This document shows, piece by piece, positions 7,607-14,686 of a stretch of 18,220 nucleotides of DNA (positions are counted from its first letter, which is position 1; every line of letters begins with the position of its first letter). The DNA is from Candidatus Merdimorpha stercoravium. GTDB taxonomy: Bacteria > Bacteroidota > Bacteroidia > Flavobacteriales > UBA1820. A program made the position numbers and the translations under genes. Under the pieces are notes generated by a model. That model saw nothing but the letters and a program-made list of their open reading frames with translations, did not search any database and was not told where the DNA came from. The stretch is from positions 1 to 18,220 of the forward strand of contig DVLY01000058.1 of assembly GCA_018715295.1 (NCBI GenBank). The letters are read 5' to 3'.

Positions 7607-8428
7607 ATGAAATACATTACAGAATCAGAATCGAACCATCACGACCTCGACAAGATGTCCGTCGAGCAGATCCTGCGCGGCATCAACCAGGAGGACAAAT
7701 GCGTGCCTTTGGCCGTAGAGAAAGCCATTCCCGCCATTACCGAATTTGTCGAGAAAGCACTTCCCCGCATGCAGGACGGCGGCCGTCTGTTCTACATCGG
7801 AGCCGGCACGTCGGGACGTCTGGGTATCGTGGACGCTTCCGAGATCCCTCCTACGTACGGTATGCCTGCCGGTGTGGTGGTCGGTATCATGGCTGGCGGC
7901 GACCAGGCGATCCGCAATGCCGTCGAGGGCGCCGAGGACGATTTCGACCAGTCGTGGAAAGACCTTCAGGCTTTTGACATCAAACCCAAGGATATCCTGG
8001 TGGGTATTGCCGCATCGGGCCGCACGCCGTATGTGATCGGCGGTCTGCGCGAGGCGCGCAAGTTCGGGTGTCTCACGGGAGCCATTGCCTGCAATCCCGA
8101 TTCGCCCATCGCTGCCGAAGCGGAAGTGGCTATGGAAGCGGTCGTAGGTCCCGAATTCGTGACCGGAAGCACCCGCATGAAGTCCGGTACGGCACAGAAG
8201 CTGATCCTCAACATGATCAGCACCTCGCTGATGATCCGTCTGGGCTGCGTGGTGGGCAACCGTATGGTGGACATGCAGCTCACCAACGAGAAACTGGTGG
8301 ACCGCGGCACCAAGATGGTGATGCTCGGTGCGCCCGACTTGTCGTATGAAGAGGCCAACAAACTCCTGCTCCAGGAAGGTTCGGTACGCCGGGCGGTGGC
8401 CTATTACAACAAGAACATGAAGAAGTAA
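7607..8428 (+). CDS. murQ: N-acetylmuramic acid 6-phosphate etherase MurQ
   Basis: The 273-residue product is MurQ, a cytoplasmic SIS-domain lyase that cleaves the ether bond of MurNAc-6-phosphate to give GlcNAc-6-phosphate and D-lactate. The signature GAGTSGRLG (65-73) runs into DASEIPPTYG (76-85), where E79 corresponds to Glu83 of the E. coli enzyme. VEGAED (106-111) supplies E110, matching Glu114. A second SIS half-motif appears as AASGRTPYV (135-143), followed by TGSTRMKSGTAQK (186-198). The length is somewhat below the roughly 300 residues of the E. coli protein, mainly because both ends are shorter. It follows the kinase after 45 bases, and both that kinase and AnmK further downstream could supply its substrate. 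Its product D-lactate matches the expected substrate of the last gene in the train. Confidence 0.97.
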   Translation: MKYITESESNHHDLDKMSVEQILRGINQEDKCVPLAVEKAIPAITEFVEKALPRMQDGGRLFYIGAGTSGRLGIVDASEIPPTYGMPAGVVVGIMAGGDQAIRNAVEGAEDDFDQSWKDLQAFDIKPKDILVGIAASGRTPYVIGGLREARKFGCLTGAIACNPDSPIAAEAEVAMEAVVGPEFVTGSTRMKSGTAQKLILNMISTSLMIRLGCVVGNRMVDMQLTNEKLVDRGTKMVMLGAPDLSYEEANKLLLQEGSVRRAVAYYNKNMKK

Positions 8429-8448
8429 AAACAAACGGACAATTTGTT

Positions 8449-8847
8449 ATGAAGACCACACGTGTAGTACTCGCCGTAGCGCTATTGGGCGTTTTGCTCT
8501 CTGCCGCGGCGCAAAACGATCCGGAGAGACAATCCAACGATGATCGTGTCTATCGGGCGGATGCCCGTTCGCAGCGGAGTCGCGAATATCTCCCTCAGGG
8601 TTGCTGCGATTACCCGCGTGAATACGTCTCCCGCCGGGATGTGCATTGCCGGGACGATTTCCGCGCCCATCGCCATTACGACAGGCGAGGATGCGGGGTG
8701 CGCTATCGAAACCCGGAGGTTTGTTGCGATGCCCCGGCGGAGTATCGGCGCGAAGCGGCCGGCCGTACTTATCATCGCCCCGGGCATGGGTGCGGCTGGA
8801 CGGCGAGCGATACTTCGGCTTACCGGTCTTACAGGCGTTACCGGTGA
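8449..8847 (+). CDS. Small exported Cys/Arg/Tyr-rich protein of unknown function
   Basis: I do not recognise this 132-residue protein. It begins 20 bases after the murQ stop on the same strand with a textbook signal peptide (charged start MKTTR, hydrophobic 6-20, probable cut near AAAQ at 19-22), so it is likely periplasmic or secreted. The mature part is strikingly cationic: 25 Arg and a single Lys in the whole protein, with 11 Tyr, 5 His and 7 Cys. Cys52-Cys53 in GCCDYPREY and Cys92-Cys93 in VCCDAPAEY form an imperfect internal repeat (CCD-x-P-x-EY), with single Cys at 67, 82 and 115. The tail is SYRRYR. Disulfides are plausible in an exported protein but not shown. An overlapping open frame at 8540-8947 lacks a signal peptide and looks like a shadow. 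Several rare Arg codons (AGA, AGG, CGA) set it apart from its neighbours. It could bind the cell wall or nucleic acid, but that is a guess. Confidence 0.7.
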   Translation: MKTTRVVLAVALLGVLLSAAAQNDPERQSNDDRVYRADARSQRSREYLPQGCCDYPREYVSRRDVHCRDDFRAHRHYDRRGCGVRYRNPEVCCDAPAEYRREAAGRTYHRPGHGCGWTASDTSAYRSYRRYR

Positions 8848-8960
8848 TCGATTGCAGGTTGTCCTTCCGAAACCCGAAAAAGCAGTGCCTCCTTTTGTCT
8901 TTGTAGAAGAGGGGGCAAGGAAAGAAATTACGAGATTAAAAACATAACGAACTACAACCG

Positions 8961-10526
8961 ATGAAAATTTTCCGACCGATTCTGGCGGCTATCGCTCTGT
9001 GCGCAGCCGTTTCCGCCGGTGCGCAGGACAAGCCGTCCAAGTATGAAATGCGTGCAGGCTGGATGGCCTCGGTGGCCAACATCAACTGGCCGGCCAAAAA
9101 GGGCCTGACCCAGGAAGAACTCAAGAAAGGATTTATCACGTACCTCGATTCGCTGGCTGCCGTCAATGCCAATGCGGTCATCATGCAGGTGCGTCCTACG
9201 GGCGACGCGTTTTATCCCAGCTCGATCGAGCCCTGGAGCATCTACCTCACCGGTGTGCAGGGACAGGCTCCCGAACCGCTGTGGGACCCGATCGCCTTCA
9301 TGATCGAGGAAGCGCACAAACGCGGCATGGAGTTCCACGCCTGGATGAACCCCTACCGGATCGCCCAGAGTGCCGATACTTCGCGCTTTGCCGCTACGCA
9401 CGCCATCCGTCAGCATCCGGAGTGGTTCGTTACCTACGGCGGGCAGATGTACTTCGACCCGGGACACCCCGGCAGCGCGAAGTACACCAACGAGGTGGTG
9501 CGCGAATTCGTCAGCCGTTACGATGTGGACGGCATCCACTTCGACGATTATTTCTACCCCTACAAGGTTACCGACAAGGACGAGAACGGGAAGACCTACG
9601 TAGTCGATTTCCCCGACACCCTTACTTGGGAGCAGTTCGGCAAGCCTTTCTTCAAGGACAAGGATGCTTGGCGGCGCAACAACGTCAATCAGCTCATCCG
9701 GATGTTGTCCCAGACCATCCGGGAAACCAAACCTTGGGTCAAGTTCGGCATCAGTCCTTTCGGGGTATGGCGCAACAAGTCCACCGATCCGGTGCGCGGT
9801 TCCGATACCCAGGCCGGGGTGCAGAATTACGATGACCTGTATGCCGACATCCTGCTGTGGAGCGAGAAAGGCTGGATCGACTACGTAACGCCCCAGCTCT
9901 ACTGGAAGATCGGGAAAAAGATCGTCGACTATCCCATCCTGCTCGACTGGTGGATCAAGTATTCGAACGGCCGCCATCTGTACATCGGGCATTCGATGGG
10001 CAACGGAGCGGACGAGATCGAGCGTCAGATCGAGATGCTCCGCGCGAAAGGTTACGACCAGGTGCAGGGATCGTTCTACTGGAATGCGGCTTCCGTGCTG
10101 CGCAATGCCAAGGACCGCGAGAGCAACCGGGAGATGAACCCGATGCTGCGCTCGCTCAATACGACCGTGGCGCTCGTTCCGCCCATGCCTTGGCTCGATA
10201 TGACGGCTCCCCAGGCAGCTGCCGATCTGAAGGTGAGCGGCAGCGCGCCTATCGTCGAGGTATCCTGGAAGCCGACCTATTCCGACAACCTGATGTACTT
10301 CCTGGTGTACAAGTTCGAGAAAGGCCAGCCGGTGGATGTGTCCGATCCTTCGGCGATTGTAGCCAAACTCCACTACGAAAACGACGAAACGATGTCCTAC
10401 TACGACAAGCAGGGGCGCAAGGGCGACTTCACCTATGCCGTAACGGCCGTTTCGCGCAACAACATCGAAAGCCCGGCCGTTTCCCAAGCCGTCAAGGTGA
10501 CCAAAACGGCGGTCAAAACGAAATAA
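8961..10526 (+). CDS. Exported GHL10-family glycan hydrolase, DigH-like (first copy)
   Basis: The 521-residue protein has a signal peptide (hydrophobic 5-20, cut near AGAQ at 19-22) and then the GHL10 (DUF187) glycosyl hydrolase-like domain at about 28-400, a TIM-barrel family. Typical blocks are EMRAGWMASV (29-38), NANAVIMQVRPT (69-80), EFHAWMNPYR (124-133), DVDGIHFDDYFYPY (188-201), KFGISPFGVWRN (261-272) and DYVTPQLYW (307-315). About 415-515 is a fibronectin-III-like beta domain. E. coli DigH (formerly YddW) belongs to this family and cleaves denuded peptidoglycan glycan strands, which fits the recycling genes on both sides; the same activity is inferred, not shown, here. The acidic pair D195-D196 is a candidate for catalysis. 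A cysteine at 14 is not in a proper lipobox. It is followed after only 15 bases by a close paralogue. Confidence 0.9.
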   Translation: MKIFRPILAAIALCAAVSAGAQDKPSKYEMRAGWMASVANINWPAKKGLTQEELKKGFITYLDSLAAVNANAVIMQVRPTGDAFYPSSIEPWSIYLTGVQGQAPEPLWDPIAFMIEEAHKRGMEFHAWMNPYRIAQSADTSRFAATHAIRQHPEWFVTYGGQMYFDPGHPGSAKYTNEVVREFVSRYDVDGIHFDDYFYPYKVTDKDENGKTYVVDFPDTLTWEQFGKPFFKDKDAWRRNNVNQLIRMLSQTIRETKPWVKFGISPFGVWRNKSTDPVRGSDTQAGVQNYDDLYADILLWSEKGWIDYVTPQLYWKIGKKIVDYPILLDWWIKYSNGRHLYIGHSMGNGADEIERQIEMLRAKGYDQVQGSFYWNAASVLRNAKDRESNREMNPMLRSLNTTVALVPPMPWLDMTAPQAAADLKVSGSAPIVEVSWKPTYSDNLMYFLVYKFEKGQPVDVSDPSAIVAKLHYENDETMSYYDKQGRKGDFTYAVTAVSRNNIESPAVSQAVKVTKTAVKTK

Positions 10527-10541
10527 TCCCCCGCGAGAAAG

Positions 10542-12119
10542 ATGAGGTGGCAGATAGGAAAACGGGCGGGATGGGCGTTGGCACTGGCCGTTCTTTGTCC
10601 CTGGGCAGGGAAGGCTCAGCCGAGCGATGCGCCGAAGTACGAGATGCGTGCCGGCTGGATCGCTTCGGTGGCCAACCTGGACTGGCCCAGTAAGAAAGGC
10701 CTTCCCGTAGCACAGCAGAAAGCCGAATACATCGCCTTTCTCGATACGTTGGTGGCCATGAATGCCAATGCGGTGGTGATGCACATCCGCCCTACGGCCG
10801 ATGCGTTTTACCCTTCGGATCTCGAACCCTGGAGCCAGTATTTGACCGGCAAGCAGGGGCAGGCTCCCGATCCCTTGTACGATCCGGTGGCGTTCATGAT
10901 CGCCGAGGCACACAAGCGCGGGTTGGAATTCCATGCCTGGCTCAACCCTTACCGGGTGTCCCAAACGGCCGATACGGCTCAGTTTGCGCCTACACACGCT
11001 TTCCATCAGCACCGCGACTGGTTCGTGGAATACGGTGGGAAGTGGTACTTCGACCCGGGCATTCCCCAGTGCCGCGAATTTGCCAATGCCATGCTGCTCG
11101 ACCTGGTAAAACGCTATGATGTCGATGCGATCCATTTCGACGATTATTTCTACCCGTATCGGGTAGCCGCCAAGGATGAGCAGGGAAAAGGTTATATCGT
11201 CGAATTTCCCGATTCGCTCTCCTGGGAGCGTTACGGAAAGCCTTTCTTCAAGGATCGCGATGCGTGGCGCCGTCAGAACGTCAATCTGCTCATCGAGGAG
11301 TTCAGCCGGACCATCCGTCAGACCAAGCCGTGGGTCAAGTTCGGCATCAGTCCTTTCTGCGTGTGGCGCAATGCCTCGAAAGACCCCCGCGGTTCGCAGA
11401 CTTCCGTCCAGCAGACCAACTACGACGACCTGTTCGCCGACATCCTTCTGTGGATGGATCGGGGTTGGATCGACTACGTAACGCCCCAGATGTATTATCC
11501 CACCACCCACAAGAGCGCCAACTACGACAAGGTGCTCTCCTGGTGGTCGAACCTCACCCAGCCGGACAAATTCCACCTGTACTGCGGCCTTTCCATGTGG
11601 AACGAAACCCCGGAACTCCAGTACGAGATCGCCCGCCAGCGCGAGATGCCCGACAAGGTGCAGGGGACTTTCTTCTGGAGCACGCGGGTATTCATGCAGA
11701 ACAAGAAGGGGCTCAACCAGGTACTCCAGGCCGGTGAATACCGTTATCCGGCTCTTGTCCCGCCGATGCCCTGGCACGACATGACGCCTCCGGCCGCACC
11801 GAAGGACCTTTCGGCCGACGGGAAGGCGCATCTGGTCAAACTGTCGTGGGAGACCGCCTATTCCGACAACCTGATGTATTACCTGGTTTACCGTTTTGCC
11901 AAGGGGCAGGCGGTGGATCTGGAAGACCCCTCGGCGATCGTGGCCAAGGTGCTCTACGACCATGACGCCCGGAAGGTTTACCTGGATCAGCAGGCGGCTG
12001 CGGGAGAATACACGTATGTCGTTACCGCCCTCTCGCGCAACAACGTGGAGAGCACTCCGGTGGAGACGACCGTCAAAGTAAGCAAAACCAAAGTAACAAC
12101 GATAAATAAAAAAGAATAG
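10542..12119 (+). CDS. Exported GHL10-family glycan hydrolase, DigH-like (second copy)
   Basis: This 525-residue protein is a tandem paralogue of the one just upstream and aligns with it end to end: signal peptide (10-25, cut near GKAQ), GHL10 barrel at about 33-400, and a fibronectin-III-like tail at about 418-515. Most positions are identical in the first third (EMRAGWIASV, EFHAWLNPYR) and around the acidic D200-D201 in AIHFDDYFYPY. It differs where the first copy has typical family motifs: TPQLYW becomes TPQMYY (315-320), and YIGHSMGN becomes YCGLSMWN (347-354), removing a histidine. These changes are near the end of the barrel where substrate-binding loops are expected, so a different glycan end or length may be preferred. 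A purine-rich stretch (gcgagaaag) precedes the ATG. AmpG starts five bases after the stop, which points to one transcript. Confidence 0.9.
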   Translation: MRWQIGKRAGWALALAVLCPWAGKAQPSDAPKYEMRAGWIASVANLDWPSKKGLPVAQQKAEYIAFLDTLVAMNANAVVMHIRPTADAFYPSDLEPWSQYLTGKQGQAPDPLYDPVAFMIAEAHKRGLEFHAWLNPYRVSQTADTAQFAPTHAFHQHRDWFVEYGGKWYFDPGIPQCREFANAMLLDLVKRYDVDAIHFDDYFYPYRVAAKDEQGKGYIVEFPDSLSWERYGKPFFKDRDAWRRQNVNLLIEEFSRTIRQTKPWVKFGISPFCVWRNASKDPRGSQTSVQQTNYDDLFADILLWMDRGWIDYVTPQMYYPTTHKSANYDKVLSWWSNLTQPDKFHLYCGLSMWNETPELQYEIARQREMPDKVQGTFFWSTRVFMQNKKGLNQVLQAGEYRYPALVPPMPWHDMTPPAAPKDLSADGKAHLVKLSWETAYSDNLMYYLVYRFAKGQAVDLEDPSAIVAKVLYDHDARKVYLDQQAAAGEYTYVVTALSRNNVESTPVETTVKVSKTKVTTINKKE

Positions 12120-12124
12120 CGATC

Positions 12125-13504
12125 ATGTCACAACAAGCACAACCTTCCGCAACGGAGGCAGCCGTCCCCGTTACCAAGCGCAAACCCTGGCAATGGGTGC
12201 CGACGGCATATTTCTATCAGGCGATCCCCAATACGGTCATGCAGTCGCTCATCGTGTACTTCTACATCGCGATGAACGTCAACCCGAAAGTCTCGGGCGT
12301 AGCCGTGAGCCTTTTGTACCTGCCCTGGTTTATCAAGCCGCTCTGGGGCCCCATCGTCGATATCCTCAAGACCAAAAAATGGTGGGCCATGTGGATGCAG
12401 ATCGTGGTGGGCATCGGTTTTGCCGCTACGGCTCTGCTGGTTCCGGCTCTGGGCGCCGACTCGGGAAAGATATTCGCCTATACCCTTATCCCGTTCATCC
12501 TCATCGCCCTTTCGGCCGCTACCTACGACGTGGCTTCGGACGGGATGTACATGATCAACCTGAACCCCAACCAGCAGTCCATCTGGGTGGGTCTGCGTTC
12601 GACGGCCTTCCGGGTAGGCTGGCTGCTGGTGGACGGCGGTATGCTGTGGCTGGTGGGCTATGTGGCCGGCGAGAGTGCAAAACCGCTCAGCGATGAGATG
12701 CTATGGGCTTGGCAGGTAACGTTCTATGTGCTGGCAGCCATCACGTTCGTTACGGCGGCGTACAACTTCTGGGCTTTCCCGCAGGACCCGCACCGTGCGG
12801 CGCAGGAAGGCGTGGATGTAAAGACGGTCGGCGGCATCGTGCGCGAATTCGGCCGTTCGGTGGTTACGTTCATGCAAAAGCCCAACATCGTTTGGGGTAT
12901 CCTCTTCCTGGTGTTGTACCGTACGGGTGAGGCGCAGCTTTTGCAGATTCTGCCTTCGTTCTTTACCGATCCGGTGGAAAACGGAGGGCTTGAGATCCCG
13001 ATGGAGGCCCAGGGACTGATCAAGGGAACGATCGGGGTGATCACCTTGATCATCGGCGGTATCGTGGGCGGTTTCGCCATCGCCCGCAAGGGTCTCCGTT
13101 TCTGGTTGCTCCCGATGATCCTCATCCTCAACCTGCCCAACATCGGCTACATCCTGTTGGCCATGAATCCTTCCATCGTGCACGACCTGGGTACGCTGGG
13201 ATTGACCCTGGTGGCTGTCGTGGTCGGCCTGGGCTATTTCGGATACGGATTTTCGTTTACCTCCTACACGATGTACATGGTGTACGTCTCCAGAGGTCAG
13301 TTCGCCACTTCGCACTATGCGATCTGCTCGGGTCTGATGGCCCTCTCGCTCATCTGGCCCAAGGCCATCAGCGGATTTACCGTTACGGCACTGGGCTACG
13401 AATGGTTCTTCTGGATGGTCGTCATCCTGGGGACGCTCCCCTCGGTACTGCTGTACCGCAAACTGGGCGTGGACAAGACCTTCGGAAAAGCCACCAAGGA
13501 ATAA
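12125..13504 (+). CDS. ampG: AmpG-type muropeptide/anhydro-sugar permease (MFS)
   Basis: The 459-residue product is a major facilitator transporter of the AmpG type, with about twelve hydrophobic segments between residues 25 and 445. AmpG-like blocks are LYLPWFIKPLWGPIVD (64-79), corresponding to the LPWxxKxLWxPxxD region of AmpG, and ATYDVASDGMYM (132-143), corresponding to the DxxxDG loop after helix 4. AmpG of Gram-negative bacteria imports GlcNAc-anhydroMurNAc with or without peptide by proton symport. Because the NagZ of this locus is exported, the substrate here may already lack GlcNAc, so anhydro-MurNAc or its peptides are plausible cargo (inference). It starts five bases after the second GHL10 gene and is followed by a strong hairpin before anmK. 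The N-terminal 20 residues are polar and cytoplasmic. A different sugar MFS is possible, but the neighbours make AmpG the best call. Confidence 0.88.
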   Translation: MSQQAQPSATEAAVPVTKRKPWQWVPTAYFYQAIPNTVMQSLIVYFYIAMNVNPKVSGVAVSLLYLPWFIKPLWGPIVDILKTKKWWAMWMQIVVGIGFAATALLVPALGADSGKIFAYTLIPFILIALSAATYDVASDGMYMINLNPNQQSIWVGLRSTAFRVGWLLVDGGMLWLVGYVAGESAKPLSDEMLWAWQVTFYVLAAITFVTAAYNFWAFPQDPHRAAQEGVDVKTVGGIVREFGRSVVTFMQKPNIVWGILFLVLYRTGEAQLLQILPSFFTDPVENGGLEIPMEAQGLIKGTIGVITLIIGGIVGGFAIARKGLRFWLLPMILILNLPNIGYILLAMNPSIVHDLGTLGLTLVAVVVGLGYFGYGFSFTSYTMYMVYVSRGQFATSHYAICSGLMALSLIWPKAISGFTVTALGYEWFFWMVVILGTLPSVLLYRKLGVDKTFGKATKE

Positions 13505-13526
13505 CGATTTTTGACTGAACCTATCG

Positions 13527-13564
13527 GGACGTCCGCCCGCCCAGGCGGGCGGACGTCCTTTCTT
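13527..13564 (+). terminator. Strong hairpin between ampG and anmK, likely partial terminator
   Basis: A perfect 15-base stem (13527-13541 with 13544-13558) holds the arms GGACGTCCGCCCGCC and its complement, with two bases between them. The tail TTTCTT (13559-13564) is a poor U-tract, so it may reduce rather than stop transcription into anmK or protect the upstream message end. The next ATG lies 18 bases beyond. Confidence 0.75.
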
Positions 13565-13582
13565 AAAAAAACGATCGAAACA

Positions 13583-14656
13583 ATGGCAAAAAAAGAATAC
13601 AAAGCCATCGGGCTGATGTCCGGTACGTCGCTCGACGGGTTGGACATGGTATATGTAGTCTTCCGCGAGCACGGCGGAAAGTGGCAGTACGAGATCGAAA
13701 AGGCCGATACCAAATCCTACGATCCGGAGTGGAAGGAAAGCCTCAAGATGTCCTTTTACCAGACGGGAGAAGCCCTTACGGCACTGGATGCCGAATACGG
13801 CCGCTATCTGGGACAGAAAGTCAAGGAGTTCGTCCGCGAACAAGGGATTCAGGAGGTCGATTTCGTCGCCTCGCACGGCCACACGGTCTTTCATCGCCCC
13901 GATCTGGGATACAACCTCCAGATCGGTAATGGCGCCCATCTCTACGCCACGTGCGGCATTCCGGTGGTCTGCGACTTCCGCACGCTCGACGTGGCTTTCG
14001 GCGGTCAGGGAGCACCCCTGGTGCCCATCGGCGACAAGCTCCTGTTTTCGGAGTACGACTACTGCCTGAACATCGGCGGATTTGCCAACGTCTCCTTCGA
14101 CAACGAGCAGGGAAAACGCATCGCGTACGACCTGTGCCCGGCCAACTACGTGCTCAACCGCTTGATGCGCACCAAAGGGCACGACTACGACAAGGACGGC
14201 GAGACGGCGCGTTCGGGTCGGGTAAACCGCGAGTTGTTCGACGCGCTCAACGCCCTGGAGTACTACCACCGCGAGCCGCCCAAGTCGCTCGCCCAGGAAT
14301 GGGTGGACCGGAACGTGATGCCGCTGGTGGAGGCTTGCAAGGACGAATTTGCCAACGTGATCGCTACCCTGACCGAGCATTCGGCCTATCAGATCGCCCG
14401 CAACTTCCGTCCCGGGGCTCGGGTGCTGGTAACCGGGGGCGGCGCGTACAACGTGTACATGCTCGAGAGGGCCAAGGCCTATGCGGACATCGAATTCATC
14501 CATCCTGCGCGCAACATCATCGACTTCAAGGAAGCGCTTATCTTCGCTTTCCTGGGCTTGCGCCGGGTGCTGAACCAGCCCAACTGCCTGGCCAGCGTAA
14601 CCGGGGCTACGCACGATGTGATATCGGGCGCATGCTACGGTTTCAAGATAGAATAA
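13583..14656 (+). CDS. anmK: Anhydro-N-acetylmuramic acid kinase AnmK
   Basis: This 357-residue cytoplasmic kinase opens the 1,6-anhydro ring of anhydro-MurNAc and phosphorylates it with ATP, giving MurNAc-6-phosphate for MurQ. The family signature GLMSGTSLDGLD (10-21) is the phosphate-binding loop. Other blocks are SHGHTVFHRP (97-106), DFRTLDVAFGGQGAPLVP (131-148), NIGGFANVS (163-171), AYDLCPANYVLN (181-192) with D183 at the position of the catalytic Asp, and TGGGAYN (284-290). The start at 13583 is chosen because the signature follows ten residues later; an in-frame ATG at 13511 would place the hairpin inside the coding region. Length agrees with the family at about 360-370 residues. The DLCPAN motif replaces the proteobacterial DTGPGN. 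It lies 30 bases before the dehydrogenase gene. Confidence 0.96.
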   Translation: MAKKEYKAIGLMSGTSLDGLDMVYVVFREHGGKWQYEIEKADTKSYDPEWKESLKMSFYQTGEALTALDAEYGRYLGQKVKEFVREQGIQEVDFVASHGHTVFHRPDLGYNLQIGNGAHLYATCGIPVVCDFRTLDVAFGGQGAPLVPIGDKLLFSEYDYCLNIGGFANVSFDNEQGKRIAYDLCPANYVLNRLMRTKGHDYDKDGETARSGRVNRELFDALNALEYYHREPPKSLAQEWVDRNVMPLVEACKDEFANVIATLTEHSAYQIARNFRPGARVLVTGGGAYNVYMLERAKAYADIEFIHPARNIIDFKEALIFAFLGLRRVLNQPNCLASVTGATHDVISGACYGFKIE

Positions 14657-14686
14657 GCAAAAAAAGAAGAAGGGAGAGCATAAGAA

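Noticed and set aside
8896..8903. TGTCTTTG as a possible promoter box before the first GHL10 gene
   Set aside because: The second base is G where A is expected, and no TTTG or TTG lies at 19-21 bases upstream.
8540..8947. Alternative plus-strand frame overlapping the small exported protein
   Set aside because: It lacks a signal peptide and any motif, and starts within the other frame far from murQ; the frame from 8449 has a clear signal peptide and good operon spacing.
8961..9026. Lipoprotein reading of the first GHL10 protein through the cysteine at residue 14
   Set aside because: The residue before the cysteine is Leu, not Gly, Ala or Ser, and a normal cut site near AGAQ follows, so a type I signal peptide fits better.
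8952..11963. Open frame of about 1000 codons on the minus strand across both GHL10 genes
   Set aside because: It crosses two real genes and repeats itself only because those genes are paralogues; no recognisable domain or start context was seen.
12701..14614. Open frame of 637 codons on the minus strand across ampG and anmK
   Set aside because: It spans two recognised genes and the hairpin between them and shows no protein family features.
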